NCBI RefSeq assembly: GCF_002234675.1
Contig: NC_019859.2
Location: 5,673,240 to 5,737,239, forward strand
Length of the DNA stretch: 64,000 nt
Reading direction: 5' to 3'
DNA from: Oryzias latipes
Lineage: Eukaryota; Chordata; Actinopteri; Beloniformes; Adrianichthyidae
The position numbers and the translations under genes are program-made. Below are positions 1 through 10,149 of the stretch, piece after piece (position 1 is the stretch's first letter; each line of letters opens with the position of its first letter). The notes under the pieces were generated by a model. That model saw only the letters and a list, made by a program, of their open reading frames with translations. It searched no databases and was not told where the DNA came from.

Positions 1-140
1 ATTTGGAATATTTGGTGTTTATGTGCACTAATGAGGAGGAAAAAGCTGTTTAAGATGAATTTCATTACCCGGAATCGCCATCTAGTGCATATTGTTCTGA
101 TACTCGCAGCTCGGCTCACCAAAATGTTTCATTTGTGCAG

Positions 141-1950
141 CTGGAAAGAAGCCGAAGATCCATCAGACCACTTTTTCTAACGGCTCCGTGGATCTCAGCA
201 TTAAGAAGAAGCCGAGAGAAGGCAAAGGTGTGTGCCGGCCACGTGCGGTCAGATCTCCAACCGCGTTGGTCACAATGCAGGTTTTGATGCTCTGAGGAGC
301 AATGGTCTGTGGGTAAAGTTTGTCTGTTTTTTTCGGTGTGCACCAGGGAGCACCACGTACCTGTGGGAGTTCCTGCTGGAGCTGCTGCAGGACAAGAACA
401 CCTGTCCCAGGTATATCAAGTGGACTCAGAGGGAGAAGGGCATCTTCAAGCTGGTGGACTCCAAGGCCGTGTCCAGGCTTTGGGGCAAACACAAGAACAA
501 GCCTGACATGAACTATGAGACGATGGGACGAGCGCTCAGGTGGGGAGTGTTTGCACTGTCAGGAAAATTCTTCATAAAAAAAGACAAAACTACAGAATCT
601 TAACATCAGGGTTTTGGTTCGTCTTCAGATATTACTACCAGCGCGGCATCCTCTCCAAGGTCGAGGGCCAGCGGTTGGTTTACCAGTTTAAGGAAATGCC
701 CAAAAACATCATCATCATTGACGACAAGGCGGACATGTCGGATGACCTGATGGCCTCAGACACGGCGGCGTCGTACGAGCGCGTCCCTCCTCCATCCGAC
801 ATGTTGCTTCAAGCCTCTGAGCTCCCGCCTTCAAAGAAACCCAACATTCTGAGAGGAGCCAACAGAGCCGGCGTGGTCCAAACCTCCGTCGCCGCGAGCA
901 GCAAGTCGCCATCAGGAGGCGGAGCCACCATCACTACAGCAGGGCCGAGGATTGTCGCCGTCTCGTCGGCTCCGGACGGGAGCCAGAGCCGGCAGCAGAG
1001 CACGGCTGGGATGTCCAACGCCGCCGGGCCGAGGTTAGAACCCCTGAAGGGGCAGCATCGGTTACCCAACGGACCGACATCTCACGTTTTCTGCTTTTCA
1101 ATCGCAGGACGGTACGGGTGGCAATGCAGGTTCCTGTCGTCATGACAACATCACAGGGCCAGAAGATCTCCACCGTGGCTGTGCAGCAGCCAGCAGGGGC
1201 AGCCAGCCCCACCACCATCCTCACCAGCGCCTCCAGCGTCGGCGCCGCAGCCAACGCCAACTCCCAGCAGAAGGTTTGTTGGACCCCAAGCTGAAGCTCT
1301 GGAAATGTTTTCTCTCTGAAAAGCTTCCCTAAGTGTTTCCTGTCCATGCTCAGGTTGTGATCCAGACTATTCCAACCATGGTCCCGGCCACAGCCGAGAA
1401 CGGGGATAAGATCACAGTCCAGCTGGCGAAGATCATCACCATCCCGGCCCACCAGCTGGCCCAGTGCCAACTCCAGGGAGGCGCCAACAAAGCCAACGCC
1501 GCCGCAGTCCCGCCTGCCGGCATCAGCCTTCTTGGAAGCCCCCTGACGGTCCGGGCGCTCACGCCCGTCAACGTTGTCCCGGGAACGCAGGTGATGAGGC
1601 TCACCGTGCCCCCCCAGACCCAACAACAGACTCTGGTGGTGTCGCAGCCGGGGAGCATGGGCGGCGGGGCGGGCGTGGTGACCGTGTCCGCGGGGAACCG
1701 GGCGGTGGGCGCGCCGCCGCCTCACATCATCGGCGGCATCATCAACGGCACAGAGCTGGTCATAGGACCGGGCGGCGTCACCGTGGAGAAGCTGAAGGCG
1801 GCGGGCGCCACTGCGCGGGCCCTGCAGGTGCAGCCCAGCCCGGCGAACCCCCAAACTGTTCAGAACCTCAAGCCGGAGGCTGCGGACGCTAAGGTGGTTA
1901 CCAAACTGTTAACTCCAGACGGGATTAAGATGGAGGAGCCCGAGTATTAA
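141..1950 (+). CDS. elf2: ETS-domain transcription factor ELF2 (3' part of gene)
   Basis: Five exons are visible: 141-227, 347-539, 629-1033, 1108-1273 and 1354-1950 (stop TAA). They join in frame into 481 residues; the N-terminus lies left of the window. The protein binds GGAA-core DNA through a winged-helix ETS domain. That domain spans exons 347-539 and 629 onward: [20 protein letters not shown], then [30 protein letters not shown] and YYYQRGIL, the recognition-helix side being split by the intron at 540. The basic stretch [11 protein letters not shown] before it and the tail motifs [21 protein letters not shown] and [16 protein letters not shown] match ELF2 (NERF) as I remember it better than ELF1 or ELF4. 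All introns have GT-AG ends. It converges on noct, as in human. An elf2 paralogue (a/b) cannot be told apart here. Confidence 0.92.
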
Positions 1951-2598
1951 AACATTTCTTCACCTCCTTTAGACTAAAGCTAGTTTTTACATTTCTGAGG
2001 TCAATTTTACTTTTACCTGTAATAACCAGCAGCAACCTGTGAGACTTTAAAGGTTTGTTTTTAGTCCTTCTCCCCGTCGCTGCCTAGAACTGACACGGAC
2101 TGACGGAACCTCCACAGAACCTCCACAGAACCTCCTTAGGTCTGGATCTCTGAATCATAGGAATACAGACTTGAAAAGGACCAACCTGCATCACTACAGG
2201 CCACGCCTTCTGGCCGGATCACTGACAAACGTCAACACTACACGAGGCAGAGAGCTGCAGCCAACCACATTGTAAAAAGACAAAAAGATAAGCTTTTTAA
2301 AGTGTTTCTACTTCTAGAATTGTTCAAAACCAGCAGTTTTTATTTGATTTTTATTTTTTTTTACACACGTGTATCACTGTGCAGGCCGAGGGCGGGAAGA
2401 GGAAGGTGAGCTGAGGGCAGTTTGTCAGACAGGAACTCGTCATGTATGTATATATATATAACCGTCTATACAGCTTATGGAGCTAATGTTAACAGCAATC
2501 CTAGATTTCAGCTTTTTTGGAAATGACGAGTAAAAATGTGTGTTGAAATACTTTGTACCAGGCGCAGTATTACGGCAACGGGACTAACATTTGTAGTA

Positions 2599-3345
2599 CA
2601 GTGGTCCCTCGTTTATCGCGGGAGTACCAAAAATATCATGACTTTTTCAAGGAGTCTGTATGTTTTAAGGCTGTAACCCCCCACCCCCCATACTTCTACC
2701 CTTTTCTCAAACAAACGCCAACATTTCCCCCTTTTTTCTTTTCTTGTTTCAATGTTTGAAACCACCTCGAAAAATAAGTTCAGGGTTATAGAATTAAAAC
2801 AAAAACATCTCAGATTTATATGGATTTGGCAAACTGAACGCATTCTGTACAGGAGACAGTACAGAGATTGATTGACAGGGTCAAAAAAAAAATTCAAGCA
2901 GACAAAATTACTGTTAAGTACTTTGATACTTAAGAGCAAAACGAGAGATATGAATAGTTGTCAGAAAAAGCTATGGACCACATACTCCAGGGCTGCACGG
3001 TGGTGCAGTGGTCAGCACTCTTGCCTCACAGCAAGCGGGCCCCACGTTCAAGTCCCAGCTGGGGGCAACAGGACACCAATGGGGAGTTGACACTGGAGCC
3101 TTTCTCCCTCCGGGGACTCCGGCTTCCTCCCACCGTCCAAACACATGGCTCTGAGGTTCATTGGTCACTCTAGCTTGTCCCTAGGTGTGAATGTGGGAGC
3201 ATGGGTGTGTGGTTTGTGGCCCTGCGACAGACTGGCGACCCCCCCCCCCCCCAAAAAAAAAAAAAAAAACGGTTTTAGAAGATGAATGAAAGTTACTCTT
3301 AAAAAATCTGCAAATGATGAACGGCGTTACATCAAGGGACCACTG
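2599..3345. mobile_element. Tigger/pogo-like non-autonomous DNA element, interrupted by a SINE
   Basis: The left end starts CAGTGGTCCCTCGTTTATCG and the right end finishes ATCAAGGGACCACTG, whose reverse complement starts CAGTGGTCCCTTGATGTAAC: matching inverted ends. TA precedes the left end; CA follows the right one, a possible mutated TA duplication. No transposase frame remains. The SINE at 2990-3269 occupies the middle. It lies in the probable elf2 3' UTR. Confidence 0.65.
2990..3269 (+). mobile_element. tRNA-promoter SINE-like repeat (copy 1)
   Basis: It begins GGGCTGCACGGTGGTGCAGT, with a pol III A-box-like stretch (TGGTGCAGTGG) and a B-box-like stretch (GTTCAAGTCCC) near 3048. It ends in the teleost motif CCCTGCGACAGACTGGCGAC, then a C-run and an A-run (to 3269). 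The copy at 43821-44187 is the same family in the other direction. Recognised as a widespread fish repeat from memory. Confidence 0.7.
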
Positions 3346-3837
3346 CATGGATCTATTTTGTTTCTGTTTCTCTGATGATCCAATCAGCTTGTTCTGACCC
3401 CCCCACTTTTTTTTTTTTTTGGCAGCGTGTTGCTCAGCGTTTCAGGTCTAAATGTGAAAAAAAAGGTGTCTTTCTTTACGTTTGCTCTGCGATTTGCTGC
3501 CTGAAAGCACACGCGGCTCTGAACTGATGCTGTCGGATGAAGTAGGAATGTGTGGAAAGCCCGTCTGGGAGCGGACGCATGTGGACTAAAGGTTTTCCGG
3601 CCGCAGAAGTCTGGGACCGCTGTGGCCGGCCGGTCGCCTCACACGGACTTACACAGAGGTCAGCGCGTCGGGCCGGTCTGCCGCATCGACTCTGCCCCGA
3701 CGTTTCTTTATCTTATCTGGAAGAAGGGAAGACGTTCTTTGTTCAGACTGAACCGTTTGTATATTCAACATTTGAAGTATATTCTATTTTGTTGTACTCT
3801 TGTTTCAAAGTGTATTAAAGTAGATTTTACTGAAATA

Positions 3838-5190
3838 TCAATCCAAGTTTTTAGTGATGCTGAAAAACTCATCCATGCTTTTGTTACGTCGAGGCTGGAT
3901 TACTGTAACTCTTTGTTAGCAGCGTGTCCTAAGAGTTCCTTAAGTCTCCAGCTTGTTCAGAACGCAGCAGCTAGATTGTTATCAGGAACTAGCAGAAGTG
4001 TTAGCTTCACTTCACTGGCTCCCGGTTGATTCTAGAATCAAGTTAAAGATCCTCCTGTTAACCTATAAGGCCTTACATGGACTGGCCCCGTCCTATATTA
4101 AGGACCTCATAGTCCCTTACCATCCAAACAGAACACAGGACTGCTTGAGGTTCCTAGAATTAGTAAAAGTATGGTTGGAGGTAGAGCGTTTAGCCACCAA
4201 GCGCCTGTCTTATGGAATAAACTCCCAGCTCATGTAAGAGAGGCCGATTCAGTTTCTACATTCAAAGTTAGACTGAAAACATTCCTCTTTGGACAGGCTT
4301 ATTGTCAGACTAGTTAGCATTCAGAGATTATTGAATTTACTGTTAATTTGTTTAAATTAAACTTAACAACAATTAGTTGTTTAGTAGGCTGGTAGAAGTT
4401 GGAAGCTGGGGTAACTATGGTGCACTGGGGTTCTGTCCTCTTTTCTCATCTACTTCTACCCTCCTTCTCTTCTCTATTCTTGATTTTTATTCATCATTTA
4501 GTTCTCCATTCTTCTGTTTGGTGCAGTGCGATTCATGTACTGTCACTCTTTTCCCTCTCCCCTCTGGGGGAGTGGGAATGCTTCCAGATTCCAGTTGGCT
4601 CATCCGTGCTCCTGTTCCTGACCGAGTACCTCGTCTCTGCTCCTTCTTCTACACCTGGCTGTGGATCCTGTCTCCAGCTCATCTCGCGCCCCCAGACATC
4701 CCCCAACTTTAACTGAATGAAGACCATTTGCTGGACTATTAATATGTAGTTTTAGAGTTGGATAAGCTAATTCTCTCTAAGAATTCTGGTACACCTCCTG
4801 TCCGTCCTGGGGGAGGATCCCTCTTTCATGTGGGCACACCTGAGGTTTCTTCCGGAATCCGTTTTTTAGGAGTTTTTCTTTACTGCGTAGGCGGGTCTAC
4901 GGGCAGGGATTTCAGTTTAGTTTAGTTTGTTTAGTAAAAGTTTAGTATTCTCCTATTGAATTCTATGCATTTATGATCCTTTTGATGTACGTTTACCTTA
5001 CAATTACAGGTACAAGCCCATTGAGATGACTGTTGTTGTGAATTTGGGCTATTTAACCCTTGTGCTATCTTAGATGACCCCACCCTTACATGGACGTGTT
5101 CTCCCTACCATGACAAAGATGGATAAAGGTGGAAAGATTTCATGTAATAGCACAAGGGATAAATGAAATTGAATTGAATAGAAGTTTTTG
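3838..5190 (+). mobile_element. L2-type LINE, 5'-truncated: reverse transcriptase C-terminus and 3' UTR
   Basis: Frames near 3860-4230 encode the end of an L2-clade ORF2: VTSRLDYCNSLLAACPKS, LQLVQNAAARLLSGTSR, then after a frameshift LASLHWLPVDSRIKLKILL and LTYKALHGLAPSYIKDLIV. Then comes a long 3' UTR with the conserved tail GAGATGACTGTTGTTGTG, TTTGGGCTAT and GAATTGAAT repeats. It is dead because of the frameshift and missing 5' part. A piggyBac-like MITE (5053-5163) sits inside the tail, separating the GGGCTAT motif from the GAATTGAAT end. Confidence 0.85.
5053..5163. mobile_element. piggyBac-like MITE, internally deleted (copy 1)
   Basis: Starts TTAACCCTTGTGCTATC and ends in a damaged TAGCACAAGGGATAAA. 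About half of the roughly 210-bp element is missing between the CATGTAA motif and the right end. It sits in the tail of the L2 LINE. Confidence 0.75.
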
Positions 5191-5211
5191 GCTTGTTTGT
5201 AACATTTTTGG

Positions 5212-5424
5212 GTAACCCTTGTGCTATCCTAGGCACTTTGACATTGGGAGTTGGGTCATCTAGACCCACTAGACAGTGCTCTGAACCTTTTTTCTTCAAT
5301 GATTTGTGATCTTCACTGGTGTCCATGGATTACATGAAATCTTTCCACCTTTATCCACCTTTGTCATGGTAGGGAGAACACGTCAATGGAAGGGTGGGGT
5401 CATCTAAGATAGCACAGGGGTTAA
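5212..5424. mobile_element. piggyBac-like MITE, full length (copy 2)
   Basis: About 210 bp, with ends CCCTTGTGCTATC and GATAGCACAGGGG, and GTAA/TTAA at the borders (TTAA is the piggyBac target). The middle carries the family landmarks TTGGGAGTTGGGTCATCTAG, GTGATCTTCACTGGTGTCCA and GGATTACATGAAATC. No coding capacity. Confidence 0.85.
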
Positions 5425-5903
5425 AAGGGAATTGGGGACTTTTGGAAACTTTAGGTATTTCTTTCCAGACGTCACAGGTGGCTTTTTGTTTTAAAATATC
5501 TGGAAATTAGGAACCTTGCTTCAATCCTGCTAAGTTGTTTATGTCAAATGTTAAGAAAAGACCTTAAACATCAGGCAAAATCTTTTATTTTCTACTATAC
5601 ATCAAAAGTTTCTCTTTTTCCAGCATGGTCATAAAAGTCAAAGTTCAGTTTTCGTCCAGATGGTGGCGCAAAGCAGTGACCGGGTGAGCAAAAGCCTTCA
5701 GAGTTTATGGAGGTGGACTCTTTCAGGTCCACATCTGGCCGTCAGGCTCTTCCATCTTTTCCTGAACTTCACATTCCTGCTTTCCGGCCTTCTTTCCTTC
5801 CCGGTTTCACTTGCTCGCCCTTCTCCTCCTCGTGGAGTGAAGGGGACCTGCAGCAAACCTCGGGCTCCCAGCATCGGCGCTCCCTGGATGCGGCTGTCCT
5901 CCT

Positions 5904-7859
5904 TCATTCCTTCTCCCGAAACGTAAAGTCACAGACCAGGGAGAGGTGGTCGGACGGGTAGCTGTAGGATGGGAGCCGGTCGGGTCCGATCTGCTCCTCG
6001 GTGGGCATGTCCAGAACCGCGTTTACTTTGAGGGTGTCTCTTGTGTACCAGATGTAGTCCAGAGTGGAACAGCACTCCCCCGTGGCCCGGATCTTCCAGG
6101 ATGTGTACTTTGGTTCCGTCGAGCTGTCTTGGCTGAGTTTTTTGTAGGCGGAGTCCAAACCGAGAGGAGAAACGGCAAAGTGGCGGTACACCTCCTCTGT
6201 TGGGACGGCGTTGAAGTCTCCACAGATGAGCAGAGGTATGCTGTCTTCGCCGAGCCTGGCGCAGAGTTTATTGGTCAGATCCTGAAGCTGCCAGAGGAGG
6301 TCTGATCCCTGAGCGCTGCGAAGCCACTCCCAGCCGGAGCGAGCCTTCAGGTGCGTCACGGCCACGCACACCAGGCTTCCCGTGATGCGGCAACGCAGAG
6401 TGGTCACTACGGCGACCTGCGGAAGGAAGACGCAGCTTAATAGAACGTTTCTTCTCCCCATCGTGCAGAGGAGAGTGTGATGGGACCCACCTGGTTGGTG
6501 GGGATCATGATGGCGTAGAGGCGCGTGCTCGTGCTGTCCAGCAGCTCAAATCTGGACCGGTCGAAGAAGAGCGCGCAGCCGTCGGGGCCGTTGTTGCCCT
6601 CCACGTAAAGACACGGGGAACAGGGCTTGGGGCAGAAGTGACCGCTGTACCCCAAGCCCGCCAGCACGGGTTCAAAGGTGTCGTAATAGTGGTCCACTTC
6701 CTGCAGGCACAGGATGTGTGGTCGGTAGGTGAGGATCTCCTCCAGCAGAAGACATTTTCGTTGGGACCAGCAGAGGGCGTCCAGGGGACACCGGACGAAG
6801 TTGTCCACGCCTTCTCCCAGAGCTGAGGGACACAAGAGTCAAAGGCCACGCCGGTTTAAAGCAGACCTGAGGTAACGACAAACGCGGAGCTACATTAACA
6901 TGAAACACTCCTTTCTAATGCGAACTTCTTGATTTTAACATCCCTTTAGTCATTTCAATTCAGTTCTTGTTTTTCAATGACAATATGAAAAACGACAATC
7001 ACATTTTTACTATTTTCTTTTAAATTAATGATCCATCCATCCATCCATCCATCCACTCTGACTCTGCTGATCTATTTTCAAAGCGCTCTCGGTTGTCTTT
7101 TAATGACGATTATGCAAAATCAGGAAACCTGTGTGGGCGGGACCACTAGCGTGACGTAAGCACGCCCCACTTCCTTTCACCCATAACTGAGAGCTCTCTG
7201 TTTACACTCTCTCCCGCTAGCTTACAGCCCCTCACAACCCCAGCCTAACATTATCAGAGGAACCAAAATGGCGAGTGATGTTTTTATTTGTTTTTATTTG
7301 TTTTTAATTTGAATAAAGAAATACTCAGAAATGCAGTTTAATGTCCTCCATCATCAGCGAAATGTTAAAAAAAGTGGGTCTCTAACCTTTTTAACAGTTC
7401 ATTTTAAATCAATACATATATTTTGTGAATCGTCTGCAGTACCTTGAGCCAGGATGTTCCACTGCATTACCCTGACGGGGCTGTTGGGGGCGCCGTGGCC
7501 ATTATTATTGAGATGGACAAACTGCCTGTGGAGGCGAGGGGGCCGGTCCCTGAGCGCCTCCTCGCACTGCCGCAGCAGCTCCTCTGGGTCAGGAGGCCGG
7601 ACGGAGGAGCCGCTCTGCTGCTGCTGCTGCTGCTGCTGCTGCCACAGAGCACCACAGGTTGGTGTGAGCACCCACCTCTGCATTCAATCCGTTCTTAAGG
7701 AGAGAAAAAAAAAGTCACCAACCTGGTGGAAATCTGGATCCAGGTTGGTGTTGTCCAAATGGCGGGGGTCCAGGTAAGGGCGGGGGGAGCTGTTGCTGCC
7801 CAGGCTCTGAGTCAGGGTGCTGTACAGCCGGGTGGCCCCTCCACCCATCTGACACACTG
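5904..7859 (-). CDS. noct: Nocturnin, NADP(H) 2'-phosphatase of the endonuclease/exonuclease/phosphatase fold
   Basis: Four exons on the minus strand: 7859-7723, 7638-7443 (or from 7677), 6822-6491 and 6416-5904 with the stop. From the Met at 7848 this gives about 388 residues. The catalytic domain shows the Mg-binding LCLQEVDHYYDTF, the VTHLKARSGWE histidine motif, ICGDFNAVPTEEVY and the terminal YPSDHLSLVCDF, all diagnostic of nocturnin. Vertebrate nocturnin removes the 2' phosphate from NADP(H) in cytoplasm and mitochondria and is rhythmically expressed. The first visible exon reads MGGGATRLYSTLTQSL, matching the internal start of the human protein; the codons before it (AVCQ) also resemble the human VCS that precedes it, so an unseen upstream exon probably encodes a mitochondrial N-terminus. 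A (CAG)9 tract sits at the second exon's 3' splice site. Confidence 0.92.
7064..7392. repeat. Interspersed repeat family R (copy in a noct intron)
   Basis: Shares long blocks with 14640-15200 and 37018-37330: CTAGCTTACAGCCCCTCACA, CCTAACATTA, and the right-end block ATGTCCTCCATCATCA before GTGGGTCTCTAA. Reverse copies lie at 16985-17330, 33425-33600 and (partial) 10525-10690. No coding content. Confidence 0.6.
7615..7641. repeat. (CTG)9 microsatellite, CAG/Gln in noct
   Basis: Nine perfect CTG units, read as CAG on the noct strand. They encode up to nine glutamines and provide overlapping AG acceptors at the exon start. Confidence 0.9.
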
Positions 7860-8159
7860 CTGAGAGAGAGAGAGACCAAAACAGAGGAAACCGTCATTTA
7901 CACGGAAAGGAACCCTCAGCTCAGCTGGAGGTCAAACAGTCTGAGGGTTGAGGGTTCCTTTCAGAGGAAACCTTCATCCCACACCCCTCGGACCGTTTGA
8001 CCTCCAGCTGGTGGCGGCGCTGGGATTAACCTCCACCGAAGCATCTCTGAGTGACGGGGAGGCGCTCATCTCATCCGTGCTCACATATCAGCCAGGAGGA
8101 GGAACCGTCCTCTATAGATCCGTTCCCAAACCGGTTCATTCAACTTTTAGAGAATAGCC

Positions 8160-9820
8160 GCTTAATTCGTTTCTGTTTTATTTCTTTCTCACAAAGATAG
8201 GCCACGCCCACAAACAAAAACAACCCACACCGCTTTGTTTGTTTTTTTTGTCTGGTCTGGGTTTCCTTCGTTTGTGGTCAAGCCACGACGGCGGCTTTAT
8301 CTATGGATGAACGTTGCGACGAATCAGAAAAAAAACACAACTTTTGTTGTAAATAACAACAAAGGGATCAGAATGCAGATAAGCCTGGTTGTGTTCTGAA
8401 TGAGTGAAAAGGCGGCACACCTCCCAACCAACTGCCAACCTTGTGGACTCCACACCGGGTATAAACAGACAATAATAATAGACATGAGTTCATGACAAAT
8501 GAAAAGCATCAGCAGGTTTAGAGCACAAACGTGCAGCCTGAACTCCAGATCGGTTCATTTTTCACGTCTTCTACGTGGGTTCAAACCTTCAAGTTTGCAT
8601 CAAAATGCACTAACGTCACGCCGATCCCTGTTACTTTTCTCACAAGTAGAATGCAACCCAATAAATGTGGGTAAAGTATAAAAGAACTGATGAGACGTTA
8701 AGAACTCGATACTGATCTTTATGAGAAGCTTGACATTAATTTGGTTTCATAAACTTTCCAACCGTTAAACCGTTTCCAACCCCAAACATTCCCATCCAGA
8801 AGCTTCTAGAAGAGCATATTTATCAATGAACAGCTCCCTCTTCCTCCAGGTCTGAACCTGCTCTCAGTTTTCTTCAGCTTAGAATCCAGTGTCGGCAAAC
8901 GGCGGATGGACTCGGTCCACAGATTTATAATCGACCCAAACGGATCTTCTGCTTAAAGTCGAGCCAACACCCCCCCCACACACACACCAGAAAGGGTCAT
9001 GGGGGGGTTTTCATGGTCGTCTTTTACTGCGACGCACACTGACTGTGATGAGAAGAGCAAAAGGATTGGTGCCTGAGAGCTGAAGCCGACCTCTGCTCTG
9101 CCGCACAAATCCTTCTGTCTCCCTGCAGATTAGCCTGAGCAGATACAGTCACTGTTTCCTACGTCCTTCACAACAACCTGCAGCGTTTCTACACTTTAAA
9201 AAAAAAAATCTTCCAGTGAAATGGCAGTATCGTCACAGACAACATGCAGATTTCAGAAGGAGCTGCTTCTTTTCTTACCCATCGTCTGCATGGTTTTCTG
9301 CTGTTCTTCAGTGAAAGGAGCTTCTCTCCTTCAGTGTGAGCATCAAGCTCAGCAGAAAGTGGGACTGAAGACAAACCGCTGAGCTGCCGCCCGTTTAAAG
9401 CCGGCCAGATTAGGAAGTGGGACGTCACCGAGCCACATGGAGAATTCCAGCTCACGTGCGGCTGGACAGGTTCAGTGGGTTACTCGCTTTATGCAAACCG
9501 GCGGCTGCGGCTGCGGCTGCATAAGCAGAGCGGGGCTGCGCAGGTGCACACATGCAGGAGCTTTTACAAAACATCTTCCCGTGTCTGTCTTATGTAAAAG
9601 CAAAAACTCCACGCCTGAGAGGAAACATATCAGGGCTGTGCTTTTCCACACGCCTGAAGTTCAAACTTAAAAGTAAGAATTTACAAAATGAGGTCCTGAG
9701 ATTAAAACTTTCTGCACATTTTTTTAATAGACTTGGGAGGAAAAGAACAGCCAAAATAACAAAAAATCCTCAACAAAAAGTTACTTTCCTAAACTTTTCA
9801 ATGTCACACATTTTCATTTT
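8160..9820. other. Non-coding stretch, noct 5' side
   Basis: I see no exon with protein similarity. The missing first noct exon may lie here or further right. It holds short simple repeats only; a CACGTG E-box occurs near 9453, but its link to noct is not shown. Confidence 0.4.
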
Positions 9821-9821
9821 G

Positions 9822-10135
9822 ATCCAAAGATCTTTGTATTGAAGAGACAGACGTTTTCTTGGGCATTCCAGAGATTGGTGGGGGCGTTAAGGTCTGGATA
9901 AATCCCAGTCTCGTGCGCCATCTGAACCCCTTTCACATTATTTCCTCCACCTCTAAATCCTGATTTTGTTTTGCTGGAATTTGTTTCGTCACCAGAGAAG
10001 GAAAAAACAATGTGAAAGCAGAGCCGGTACCCAAGGAGAGGCAGCAACCCCAGACCATAATACTCCCCCCACAAGCTGTTCTCTGCAGGTGAGTCTCTGA
10101 TCTTTCTATTCTGGACTCCTCAGACCACACCACCC
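9822..10135 (-). mobile_element. Degraded Tc1/mariner transposase fragment
   Basis: The minus strand reads SEESRIERSE followed by GGSIMVWGCC, which resemble the W-S-E/D and GGGSIMVWGCF motifs of Tc1-family transposases. The rest is unrecognisable and no terminal repeats were found. A relic. Confidence 0.5.
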
Positions 10136-10149
10136 TGTCTTTTCTGCTT

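Larger units (their letters stand above)
1951..3830 (+). other. Probable elf2 3' UTR and downstream flank, invaded by repeats
   Basis: No coding similarity follows the elf2 stop. The stretch is AT-rich with a Tigger-like element (2599-3345) and a SINE nested in it. An ATTAAA near 3815 could be the poly(A) signal, just before the L2 LINE starts. The transcript end is inferred, not seen. Confidence 0.4.

Noticed and set aside
934-1854. 306-codon open frame on minus opposite elf2
   Set aside because: It is antisense to well-supported elf2 exons, has arginine-rich low-complexity sequence and no family match.
2375-2410. Micro-exon GCCGAGGGCGGGAAGAGGAAG with AG and GT flanks after elf2
   Set aside because: It lies beyond the elf2 stop and nothing links it to the coding frame.
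3000-3070. Possible tRNA gene
   Set aside because: A- and B-box-like stretches are those of the SINE; no cloverleaf with an anticodon arm is formed.
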